Assembly (NCBI GenBank): GCA_002077045.2
Contig: NAEU01000614.1
Coordinates: 1-24,889, forward strand
Reading direction: 5' to 3'
From: Rachicladosporium sp. CCFEE 5018
Lineage: Eukaryota > Ascomycota > Dothideomycetes > Cladosporiales > Cladosporiaceae
DNA length: 24,889 nt
Positions within the stretch are counted from its first letter, which is position 1, and every line of letters begins with the position of its first letter. The position numbers were made by a program, and so were the translations under genes. This document shows positions 1 to 8,412 of this stretch, piece after piece. The notes beneath the pieces were generated by a model, which saw only the letters and a program-made list of their open reading frames with translations, did no database searches and was not told where the DNA came from.

Positions 1-2
1 GA

Positions 3-3000
3 GGCATGATTGGGAGGGTTAAGAACACGCTAGGCATGGGCCCGGAGTACAGCGAGATGGACTTGCCTTTGACAGAGACACCGGCTGGAAGAGGGCACGC
101 CCAGAGTGTAGGGACGGAGAGCTTGCCGCCGCGCAAACGGACAACGCCAGGCTCGAAGTTCAAGTTTGGCATCCCCGGACGAGGCAAAGTCGACCCTTCA
201 ACACTGGGACCGAGGATCATACATCTCAACAATCCACCTGCGAATGCGACAAGCAAGTACGCCGACAACCATGTCAGCACGACAAAGTACAACATCGCTA
301 CGTTCCTGCCGAAGTTCTTGTTTGAGCAGTTCAGCAAGTACGCCAACTTGTTCTTCCTGTTCACTGCAATTCTGCAGCAGATCCCAAATCTCAGTCCGAT
401 GAATCGATGGACGACTGTTGTGCCGCTGGGCATAGTGCTTCTAGTTTCGGCTGCGAAGGAAATCATCGAGGACAATCGGCGGAGAAGTCAGGATGCGCAA
501 CTGAACCGATCGCCCACCAGAGTGCTGAGAGGGTCGAGATTTGAGGATGTAAAGTGGATCGATGTGCATGTTGGTGACATTCTGCGGGTGGAGTCGGAGG
601 AGTCATTCCCGGCCGATATTGTACTACTCGCCTCGTCTGAGCCTGAAGGGTTGTGCTACATCGAAACTGCGAACCTCGACGGCGAGACGAATTTGAAGAT
701 CAAGCAAGGTATACCGGAGACCTGCAACCTCGTATCGTCAGCCGAGCTCGGAAGACTTGGTGGACGACTGCGCTCGGAGCAGCCGAACAGCTCACTGTAC
801 ACGTACGAGGCGACTTTGACGATGCAGACTGGCGGTGGTGAGGAAGAACTTCCACTACAGCCTGATCAGCTGCTCCTTCGAGGCGCTACACTGCGCAACA
901 CTCCCTGGATCCACGGTGTAGTAGTCTTCACAGGCCACGAGACGAAGCTAATGCGTAACGCGACCGCGACGCCCATCAAGCGTACTGCTGTCGAGCGCAC
1001 AGTGAACATGCAGATTCTGATGCTCGGTGGTGTCCTTGTAGCACTGTCAGTCATCAGCTCGGTCGGCGACCTCGTCATCCGCAACACCAGCGGCGACAAG
1101 CTTTGGTACCTATTATATCCCTCTATCAACGGAGCGCAGCTCTTCTTCAGCGATATCTTCACGTACTGGATCTTGTACTCCAATCTGGTACCGATCTCGC
1201 TTTTCGTGACGGTCGAGATCATCAAGTACTATCAGGCGTTCCTGATCTCCTCGGATCTGGACATATATTGGGACAAGACTGACACGCCTGCCAATTGTCG
1301 GACATCTTCATTGGTGGAAGAGCTAGGGCAGGTCGAGTACATCTTCTCTGACAAGACTGGTACGCTCACATGTAATCAGATGGACTTTCGACAATGCTCG
1401 ATTGGTGGCATCCAGTACGCGGAAGAAGTGCCTGAGGATCGTAAGATCATCGGGGAAGACGATACTGGGACAGGTATCTATGACTTCAAGGGCATGGAGA
1501 AACATCGGCGTGGCGGGGAGAATGCTGCGCAAATCCATCACTTCAATACTCTGCTATCGACATGCCACACCGTCATCCCGGAAATCAAGGCTGAGAAGCC
1601 AGGCGTCATCAAGTACCAGGCCGCTTCGCCCGATGAAGGCGCGCTAGTCGAGGGTGCTGTACTGCTTGGTTACAAGTTCGTTGCACGAAAGCCGAGATCC
1701 GTCACTATCGAACTAGAAGGGCAGAGGTACGAGTACGAGCTGCTTGCAGTATGCGAGTTCAACTCGACCAGGAAGCGGATGAGCACAATCTTCCGATGCC
1801 CTGATGGAAAGATCAGGTGCTACTGCAAGGGTGCCGATACCGTGATCCTCGAGCGCTTGGGTGTTCGAGATGACATCGTCGAGAAGACGCTCCTGCATCT
1901 CGAAGAGTACGCTGCCGAGGGGCTGCGAACTCTATGTCTGGCGATGCGCGAAGTGCCTGAGTCTGAGTTCCGCGAGTGGTGGGATGTGTATAATACTGCG
2001 CAGACCACCGTCTCCGGCAATCGAGCTGAAGAGCTTGACAAAGCTGCAGAGCTCATTGAGCATGACTTCACACTGCTTGGCGCTACGGCCATCGAAGACA
2101 AGCTACAGGATGGTGTTCCAGATACGATACACACGCTTCAGACCGCTGGCATCAAAGTCTGGGTCTTGACCGGTGATCGTCAGGAGACCGCGATCAACAT
2201 CGGGATGTCTTGTAAGCTCATCTCGGAAGATATGACACTGCTCATTATCAATGAGGAGAATGCGTCGGCTACGAGAGCGAACATTGAGAAAAAGCTTGAG
2301 GCGATCCGGTCACAGCATGCGGGTGGCATTGAGATGGAAACGCTCGCGCTGGTGATTGACGGCAAGAGCTTGACGTACGCCTTGGAGAAAGACCTCGAGA
2401 AGCAATTCCTAGATCTTGCGGTCATGTGCAAAGCAGTCATCTGCTGTCGAGTATCGCCACTACAGAAGGCGCTCGTCGTCAAGCTCGTCAAGCGCCATCT
2501 CAAAGCCATCCTCCTTGCGATCGGCGATGGAGCGAACGACGTGTCAATGATCCAAGCAGCCCACATCGGCATCGGCATTTCCGGTGTCGAAGGCCTGCAA
2601 GCTGCTCGCAGCGCCGACGTCAGCATAGCGCAGTTCAGATTCCTGCGCAAACTCCTGCTAGTCCATGGGTCCTGGTCCTACCAACGCATCAGCAAAGTGA
2701 TTCTCTACTTCTACTACAAGAACACCGCCCTCTTCATCACCCAATTCTGGTACTCGTTCCAGAACGCCTTCTCCGGCCAAGTCATCTACGAGTCCTGGAC
2801 GTTGAGTTTCTTCAACGTTATCTTCACGGCGCTCCCGCCATTCGTGATCGGGATTTTCGATCAATTCGTAAATGCTCGCTTACTCGACCGCTACCCGCAG
2901 CTCTACCAACTCAGCCAAAAAGGCGTCTTCTTCCAAACCCACAACTTCTGGTCCTGGGTCGGTAACGGCTTCTACCACAGCGTGCTCCTCTACTTCTTCT

Positions 3001-3653
3001 CCGAGCTCATCTGGCGCAACGATGGGATTCTTTCGGATGGCACAGTAGCGGGGCACTGGGTCTGGGGCACAGCGCTCTATACCGCTGGTCTTGTCACGGT
3101 CCTCGGAAAGGCAGCTCTCATCACTAATGTTTGGACGAAGTACCACGTTATTGCCATCCCAGGGAGCCTGGGGATTTGGTTCATCTTCTTGCCACTATAT
3201 GCGACTGTGGCGCCACGGCTGGGCTTTAGTACGGAGTATGCCGGGCTGTTATCGATTCTGCTGACGAGTCCGACGTTCTGGTTGATGGGGTGTATGGTTC
3301 TGCCGGCTCTGTGTCTGACTCGAGACTTTGCTTGGAAGTATGCGAAGAGAATGTACTATCCGCAGTCCTATCACCATGTGCAGGAGATACAGAAATATAA
3401 TATCCAGGACTACCGGCCGAGGTACGCTGCTCTGCTTTACCTCTTTGTACTACTGTCCTGTATACTGACGTTCGTGCGCAGGATGGAGCAATTCCAGAAA
3501 GCTATCCGGAAAGTGCGGCAAGTACAGCGTATGCGGAAGCAGCGCGGATACGCATTTTCACAGACGGATGAGAGTCAGGCGAGGGTGCTGCAGGCTTATG
3601 ATACGACGAAGGAGAGAGGAAGGTACGGGGAGATGACGAGTAGTCGGAGATGA
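3..3653 (+). CDS. drs2: Drs2-type P4-ATPase phospholipid flippase (5' end outside window)
   Basis: Flips aminophospholipids, chiefly phosphatidylserine, to the cytosolic leaflet of late-Golgi and secretory membranes, working with a Cdc50-type subunit. Counting from the first in-window Met (base 6), visible motifs are: TM1 QQ pair (124-125) typical of Drs2-type substrate choice, DGET actuator loop (225-228), PISL in TM4 (about 396-399), phosphorylation motif DKTGT with Asp449, KGA nucleotide-binding motif (608), TGDR (722) and the hinge motif GDGAND (840). About ten membrane segments fit the family. The C-tail carries a basic RMRKQRG stretch followed by YAFS, matching the Drs2 regulatory tail that binds PI4P and the Arf-GEF Gea2. 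The reading frame is open to the left edge and family members usually have a longer disordered N-terminus, so the real start is probably upstream. A 60-nt intron (3422-3481) should be removed; its frame is open. Confident family call. Confidence 0.95.
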   Translation, partial: GMIGRVKNTLGMGPEYSEMDLPLTETPAGRGHAQSVGTESLPPRKRTTPGSKFKFGIPGRGKVDPSTLGPRIIHLNNPPANATSKYADNHVSTTKYNIATFLPKFLFEQFSKYANLFFLFTAILQQIPNLSPMNRWTTVVPLGIVLLVSAAKEIIEDNRRRSQDAQLNRSPTRVLRGSRFEDVKWIDVHVGDILRVESEESFPADIVLLASSEPEGLCYIETANLDGETNLKIKQGIPETCNLVSSAELGRLGGRLRSEQPNSSLYTYEATLTMQTGGGEEELPLQPDQLLLRGATLRNTPWIHGVVVFTGHETKLMRNATATPIKRTAVERTVNMQILMLGGVLVALSVISSVGDLVIRNTSGDKLWYLLYPSINGAQLFFSDIFTYWILYSNLVPISLFVTVEIIKYYQAFLISSDLDIYWDKTDTPANCRTSSLVEELGQVEYIFSDKTGTLTCNQMDFRQCSIGGIQYAEEVPEDRKIIGEDDTGTGIYDFKGMEKHRRGGENAAQIHHFNTLLSTCHTVIPEIKAEKPGVIKYQAASPDEGALVEGAVLLGYKFVARKPRSVTIELEGQRYEYELLAVCEFNSTRKRMSTIFRCPDGKIRCYCKGADTVILERLGVRDDIVEKTLLHLEEYAAEGLRTLCLAMREVPESEFREWWDVYNTAQTTVSGNRAEELDKAAELIEHDFTLLGATAIEDKLQDGVPDTIHTLQTAGIKVWVLTGDRQETAINIGMSCKLISEDMTLLIINEENASATRANIEKKLEAIRSQHAGGIEMETLALVIDGKSLTYALEKDLEKQFLDLAVMCKAVICCRVSPLQKALVVKLVKRHLKAILLAIGDGANDVSMIQAAHIGIGISGVEGLQAARSADVSIAQFRFLRKLLLVHGSWSYQRISKVILYFYYKNTALFITQFWYSFQNAFSGQVIYESWTLSFFNVIFTALPPFVIGIFDQFVNARLLDRYPQLYQLSQKGVFFQTHNFWSWVGNGFYHSVLLYFFSELIWRNDGILSDGTVAGHWVWGTALYTAGLVTVLGKAALITNVWTKYHVIAIPGSLGIWFIFLPLYATVAPRLGFSTEYAGLLSILLTSPTFWLMGCMVLPALCLTRDFAWKYAKRMYYPQSYHHVQEIQKYNIQDYRPRYAALLYLFVLLSCILTFVRRMEQFQKAIRKVRQVQRMRKQRGYAFSQTDESQARVLQAYDTTKERGRYGEMTSSRR
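3422..3481 (+). other. In-frame, stop-free 60-nt intron in drs2
   Basis: GT donor (GTACGC) after the codon series for DYRPR, CTGAC branch site at about 3464-3468, and acceptor GTGCGCAG ending at 3481. Removing it joins DYRPR directly to MEQFQKAIRKVRQ, which is how I remember the conserved Drs2 tail reading. The length is a multiple of three and there is no stop, so gene finders may leave it in. If translated it encodes 20 residues rich in Leu, Phe, Tyr and Ile, which look like a membrane helix. Confidence 0.82.
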
Positions 3654-4172
3654 TCTGAGCCCCGAGAGCAAGGGCATGGAGTTTGGGAAAAGGGCGTACG
3701 CGCTCGTGGGTATGTAAAGTAACGGAAAGTACACTCCTTAAACTCGCTTTACCTTATGATCCAGGTCCTTGCATCTGCCTGAACCAGGGCGATGCACGCT
3801 TCAGGATTCGTTCGAGAGCTTCTCGTGTCAACAAGCTGCGTTGCTGACCTGCCTGATCTAGCTAGCTAGGTCCGATGTCATCCTGCAGCTAAGTCCGACA
3901 TTCCGACACCGATCTCGAAGCTACACAGATCTCAAACATCATGGGCCGCCACCGTACCGATACATGATCTCTTGACCATGGACTGAGGTAGAGTATGCTG
4001 GCTGTATCTTTTGAGTGTGCCGACGATCGAAGTCACGACATTGACATTGACAAGGCTCAAGTTTGACTACGTCTTCACTAAACCTTTGTTTTCCCAACCC
4101 ACTTGAAGAGAAGTAACGCGTCCTAGAGAGATCTGAGCATTAGCCGGGGAACACCGCAGTCGATCTTCAGCG
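3654..4172. other. Intergenic region, drs2 3' flank and amidohydrolase leader
   Basis: 519 bp between two tandem genes. It should hold the drs2 3' UTR and terminator and the amidohydrolase promoter. I see no tRNA, repeat or conserved ORF. There is a short upstream ORF of 23 codons plus stop at 3995-4066, ending 106 bp before the amidohydrolase ATG; whether it is transcribed is unknown. A short CTAGCTAGCTAGG tract lies near 3860 and I attach no meaning to it. Confidence 0.6.
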
Positions 4173-5543
4173 ATGACTAGAGGAGCATCCAGAATGGCTT
4201 CCGCATCACATCCCGGCGCTCCAGCAACAACTCCAGACATCACGATCCACACGTCTAAGCTCTTCGACCCAAAACAGAAGAAGTTCCTCAGCAACGTCAG
4301 CCTCATCGTATCACCTCTCACTGGCCTCATAACCTCAGTCCACACCCGCTCGGAAGCTCTCTCCACTACCATAGCCCGCAGTACCCACACCATCGATCTC
4401 CGCGGCAAGACCGTCCTCCCTGGCCTCGTAGACGCCCATACGCATCTCTTCCTGCATGCCTACTCTGATACTCCAGCGATGGTACAAATGCGAGATGAGA
4501 GTCTAGTCGAAAGGGTTATCAGAGCTACGAACCACTGCCGTGCAGCTCTCTTGGCGGGGTATACGACTTACCGCGATCTGGGTACCGAAGGCGCCGGAGA
4601 CGCGGACGTGCATGTGCGAGATGCTGTGAATCGCGGTCTGATCCCAGGACCTCGGATCTTCTGCGCAACAGAGGCGCTGGGCAGTAGTGGCGGCTACGAA
4701 ACGCGAGTCGAAAGCCGTTCAAACGACGGCGTCGCGCTAGGTCGAATCTCGGATCCCTGCGACGGTGTTATAGGCGTCAAAGCCGCTGTCCGACGACGTC
4801 TAGGCGCAGGCGCGGACGTGGTGAAATTCTACGCCGACTATCGCAAGCGTGCTCTCCGCTTCCCGGCCCCTCTAGGAAGCACGGGCGGGAGCAGAGGATG
4901 CGATGTCATGTTTCCACCCGAAGGCGAGGAAAGGAGTCCAAGCCTTCTGCTTTTCGATCAAGAGGAAATGGATGCCATTGTGCGGGAAGCCAAAGCCGGC
5001 CGCGCGCCCGTGGCAGCCCACGCCATGACGGCTGAGGGCGTGATCATGGCTGCTAAAGCGGGCGTGACGACCGTAGAGCACGGACTGGGGATGGTTGAGC
5101 GGAGTACAGAGGTACTGCAAGTGCTCAAAGATAGCGGGACGATTTTCGTGCCCACGCTGGCAGTCATGGAGCTCTTCGTCGAGGACATCAAACCCCTGCT
5201 CGCCGAAGTCAAAGCAGCGTACGATCTCGGCATCAAGCTAGCTTGTGGTGGCGACACGGGCGCATTCGCGCACGGCGATAATGTCAGAGAACTGGAGCTG
5301 ATGATACAAGCTGGCGTGCCGTTGGAAGAGGTATTGTTGGCTGCTACGTTGCATGGCTGGGAGGCTTGTGGAGGGGAGTGGGCGGGACGGAAGTTCGGGT
5401 GGTTGGAGGTGGGTTGTGCGGCTGACTTGATCGCGCTGGAAGGAGATTTGGAGGACCATGTGGGGGCGCTAAGGAAGGTGGAGTTTGTAATGAAGGATGG
5501 GAGGGTGTGGAAACGGGATGGCGTGGCTGTGGGAATGGTGTAG
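4173..5543 (+). CDS. Metal-dependent amidohydrolase (imidazolonepropionase/prolidase-like)
   Basis: Predicted hydrolase of the amidohydrolase superfamily (PF01979), 456 aa in one exon. The full metal-site set is visible: HxH in DAHTHLF (His89, His91), the lysine expected to be carboxylated in VVKFYAD (Lys218), His283 in VAAHAM, His303 in VEHG, and catalytic Asp361 in CGGDTGAF. An N-terminal and C-terminal beta-sandwich flanks the barrel (DLRGKTVLPG before it, CAADLIALEGD after it), as in imidazolonepropionase and Xaa-Pro dipeptidase-like members. The substrate cannot be told from sequence. No signal peptide is seen, so it is probably cytosolic. A second ATG at codon 8 (base 4194) has a better context (A at -3, G at +4) and may be the true start. 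The stop lies 27 bp from the stop of the convergent gene on the other strand. Confidence 0.88.
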   Translation: MTRGASRMASASHPGAPATTPDITIHTSKLFDPKQKKFLSNVSLIVSPLTGLITSVHTRSEALSTTIARSTHTIDLRGKTVLPGLVDAHTHLFLHAYSDTPAMVQMRDESLVERVIRATNHCRAALLAGYTTYRDLGTEGAGDADVHVRDAVNRGLIPGPRIFCATEALGSSGGYETRVESRSNDGVALGRISDPCDGVIGVKAAVRRRLGAGADVVKFYADYRKRALRFPAPLGSTGGSRGCDVMFPPEGEERSPSLLLFDQEEMDAIVREAKAGRAPVAAHAMTAEGVIMAAKAGVTTVEHGLGMVERSTEVLQVLKDSGTIFVPTLAVMELFVEDIKPLLAEVKAAYDLGIKLACGGDTGAFAHGDNVRELELMIQAGVPLEEVLLAATLHGWEACGGEWAGRKFGWLEVGCAADLIALEGDLEDHVGALRKVEFVMKDGRVWKRDGVAVGMV

Positions 5544-5570
5544 ATATTGCTGTGCCAGGAAGGGGATATG

Positions 5571-6906
5571 CTAGATATAATCCAGCTCATCCTCATCGTC
5601 TTTCAACTCCCTCATATTCCCCTCCCGATCAATAATCGTCCTCACATTTCCCAGATAAGTCTCTCCATTCAACATCGCCAGCTGCGCAAACTCATTCCTC
5701 ACTTCCCCCGCCTCGAACAACCTCTGCTGCTTCGTCTTCTTCTCAGCAGCAGCCATCTCCTTAAAAGTCGGCAGCTCCCCAGCCGCTTCATCTTCCGCCA
5801 TCCTCCTCTCCCTCGTAGGACTCTCCAAAAAACTCAATCTCGCCAGATGAATTGATCCTCGCAGCTCGAACCTCACCCAAAACCACCTCCTCCACCTCCT
5901 CACGTCCTATCCCCTCCTCGCGCCTTATCGCATCATCAATCCGTCCCCGTATCTCCTCAGACCTGAATTTAATAGAATGCAGAATCCGCTCCTGCTCTTC
6001 CGTCAACACAACCTCCTCGTCGCCAGCAGCCTCGGTAGCAAACTGGTGAGCCGCACGATGGTCCATGCCCATCATAATAGCATCGCGCTGGGCTTCCCAT
6101 TCGCGGACCAGGGGCTCGCGATCTTCCTGAGACAGACCCTGCAGTGCATCAAAGTACGCCAATTGTTCGCGCTGGTCATGCACAGGGTCGAATCGAGTTG
6201 GATCGCCGTCCGAGGGCGCCGCGAGCGCTCTCACTTCGTGGGCGGGCCGCTGCATCTCCAGCGCACTTTGGGCTTCCATTCGCGCGCGCCGTTTCTCAAT
6301 GTCGCGTCGTACATCTTCGGGTACTAGATAAGCGTATTCTTCGGTATCGTCAGTGGTCCCAAAACTTCCATGTGCTCCGGCTCCACGCCGAACGTCGTCA
6401 TTCGCAGCCTGCTCCTCCTCCTCTATCGCCGGTCCACGCCTCCGTTCCAAATACGCCACCTCGTTCATGACTCTTCCAAGCCACGCCCCAGTGCTCAGCA
6501 TAGGTGCATCAAAATGCTCATATTCAGGATGCTCAGCGCGCCAAGCACGGATCGCAGGCTCTAATTCGTCACCAGGAAGGTCTGCTACTGCTTCATAGAA
6601 CTCAACCCGCGCGTGCATAGCGTGGTAAATCTCCATCCAACGCGCACGTTGCGCTGGGCCACGCTCAGCAAGCCGCCAGAGATTGTCTAAGTCATCGTCG
6701 GCGACGCTTGGTGAAACGGAATCAGAATCCGAAGGCGACCCGTACCCGGCGTAGTACGGGTCGCCATGGTCTTCGAGATACTGTCTCCGCTCCTCCTCAA
6801 GTCGTGCCAGGATTGTCGAACCCGAAGAGCATTTTGGGAGTACGTCTAGTGCCATCGTAAAGACAAAGCGCATGTTGGCGAATTGCTGCGTATTCATCGT
6901 GTTCAT
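5571..6906 (-). pseudogene. Hypothetical acidic protein gene, interrupted by a +1 frameshift
   Basis: I do not recognise this family. Two overlapping minus-strand frames, 6906-5788 (372 aa) and the downstream frame ending at 5571, look like one protein of about 444 aa. The first frame is rich in Glu, Arg and Ala, with helical and coiled-coil-like stretches, and runs out at GEEDGGR-stop. The other frame continues with protein-like sequence (GELPTFKEMAAAEKKTKQQ, then VRNEFAQLAMLNGETYLG) to the stop at 5571. Dropping one base joins them, and a run of six A (plus strand 5827-5832, T on the coding strand) is the likeliest place. I tested GT-AG pairs in the overlap and none of intron size with a branch site restores the frame. 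Several Met codons near the start (6906, 6897, 6873, 6855) make the N-terminus uncertain. It may be intact if the base is a sequencing error. Confidence 0.65.
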
Positions 6907-6972
6907 TTTCTATAATAGCGAGTCGCCGGAAGCAGCGCTCGAACACCCATCTCAGCTCCGATACCCACAACC

Positions 6973-7815
6973 TTACATACCCATAGAGGACTTATATTGC
7001 TCGAGGTCATGGCATTGCACAACTTCTGATGACCGTGCCCAACCCTCCATGGTCCACACGTCAGGCGACATCGTGACTTGAAATCCAAGCAATCCATCGC
7101 GTTTCGGATTTATCACATATATGATCGGATGGGACATGGAAATGTGGATTGTCAGTATTTCGGGAGAATGGCTATGCTGAATTTCATTTGTAAGGAGGAG
7201 ACGAGGTTCGAGCACATGAGACGGCAGACAATAGGATACCTAGCTTGAACAACTTACCTCGATACTCGATTGAACGCTGTATGGACGGTCATTGAAATCA
7301 TGCCAGTATTGGCATAACAGATGCTTCAACCCGACACAGGATTGCTCATGATGAGATGGAAGGAGACCTGCCTGTAGACGTACAGCAATGGCTTGTGATA
7401 CCTTTGGCGCTGTTTCCAGGTCCCTGGGACGATGTCCGAGAATGATTTCTTTGTTCGTTATGAAGGCCAAGACAACCGCGATAGTCGAAGTCGAAAAGCC
7501 ACGCTCGGAGGTGCCACTCGATTGTCCCGTCGCTGGCGTCAGACCGAGACGAAGATGCTGGGTGATGCCTTTCGATAGAAAGTGCGATGCATTGGAAGAA
7601 GACCCCCAGTTTGAGCGCCACGAACGACGTCGAAGACGCAGCCAAATGCAGCTGACGAAAGCGGCCACTGCCAGCGGTCTAAGGGCTTTCGAAGTCGTAC
7701 GCCACGTGCACACCTCAGCTGCTGTGCTCGTCAGGGTCCGGTCAGCTGCACCGTCAAGTCGGAGAGACGAGGACATGATATAACGCGAAGTGGCGAGGCG
7801 TATGAATATTCCCAT
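6973..7815 (-). CDS. Doubtful small two-exon hypothetical gene
   Basis: Proposed exons 7815-7258 and 7176-6973, encoding about 253 aa with no recognised domain. The main support is the junction: exon 1 ends at a perfect GTAAGT donor (7257 downward), and 81 nt later there is a CTTAC branch-like site and a TTCAG acceptor (7177-7178). Joining is at phase 0 and keeps a frame open to the stop at 6973. Exon 1 contains one hydrophobic stretch (LAVAAFVSCIWL) followed by a very Arg-rich segment. Exon 2 ends with MSPDVWTMEGWARSSEVVQC. Against it, an antisense frame is open over much of exon 1, and the composition is not clearly protein-like. A second possible intron, GTATGT donor at 6980 to TTATAG at 6910, could link this transcript to the next gene downstream on the same strand. 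Confidence 0.32.
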
Positions 7816-8412
7816 GGTTAGTATCTGTGGAAGTAAAAGGAAGAGGTGATGTCAGCATCGCCTCGAGAGATCTCATGGCAGTGATTAAGGTTGGGCGGGA
7901 GCTGAGTAAGGCGATCCCAGGTGATGCAGACAGCGAGTCTTCGCTACACCAAGCATGGCATCCACGCTTTGCTGCCACACACTACCCTTCCTCTTCGCTG
8001 CCTCCCACCTTGCTTGACATTCAATTCGTTGTCCTGACCACTGACATTGCTCCTGCATAGACTCATACATAACGTGCGCCGTGTTCCCATCGTGAAGAGC
8101 GGGTCCGAAGAGGGGAGGCCGTTCGCGCTACTCAGTGGAGAGGCCGATCTTCTGCGATCGGCGCGGAAAGGCCAGACCACATCCATCACTGGAGACTTTA
8201 GATTCGTAGAAGAGCTCTTACAACGGCTCCGATCAGGCCTGCGGTAAGCAAACATTTGGGCGACGCCAACGAAAGTCCATTCCACCATCTGAGGGCTTTA
8301 CCGCGATATCAGCGATTGCATTTGCGATCGATCGGTGTGAACAAAGCCAGGAAACCAAGTGGTGCTCCGTAAGAAAGCGCGAGAGCCAGCGCACAACACC
8401 ATCCAGCACAGC
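7816..8412. other. Intergenic region upstream of cdc4
   Basis: 597 bp divergent region between the doubtful minus-strand gene and cdc4. Both strands have short open frames but none looks like a conserved protein. On the minus strand a pyrimidine-rich CTTCCACAG acceptor-like site at about 7828-7836 precedes the ATG at 7815, so an upstream non-coding exon is possible. On the plus strand GGTAAGC at about 8242-8248 could be a leader-intron donor. No ATG is seen between about 8290 and the cdc4 start. Confidence 0.45.

Noticed and set aside
7388..7783. 131-codon plus-strand frame antisense to the doubtful small gene
   Set aside because: No domain, Arg-rich low-complexity end, and no splice or promoter evidence. 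The minus strand at least has good splice signals.
8359..8412. Upstream extension of cdc4 by 18 codons
   Set aside because: The extension starts with GTG, not ATG. The first ATG in good context is at 8413. The same reasoning removes the GTG-initiated extensions of sin1 (13689) and the reductase (11337).
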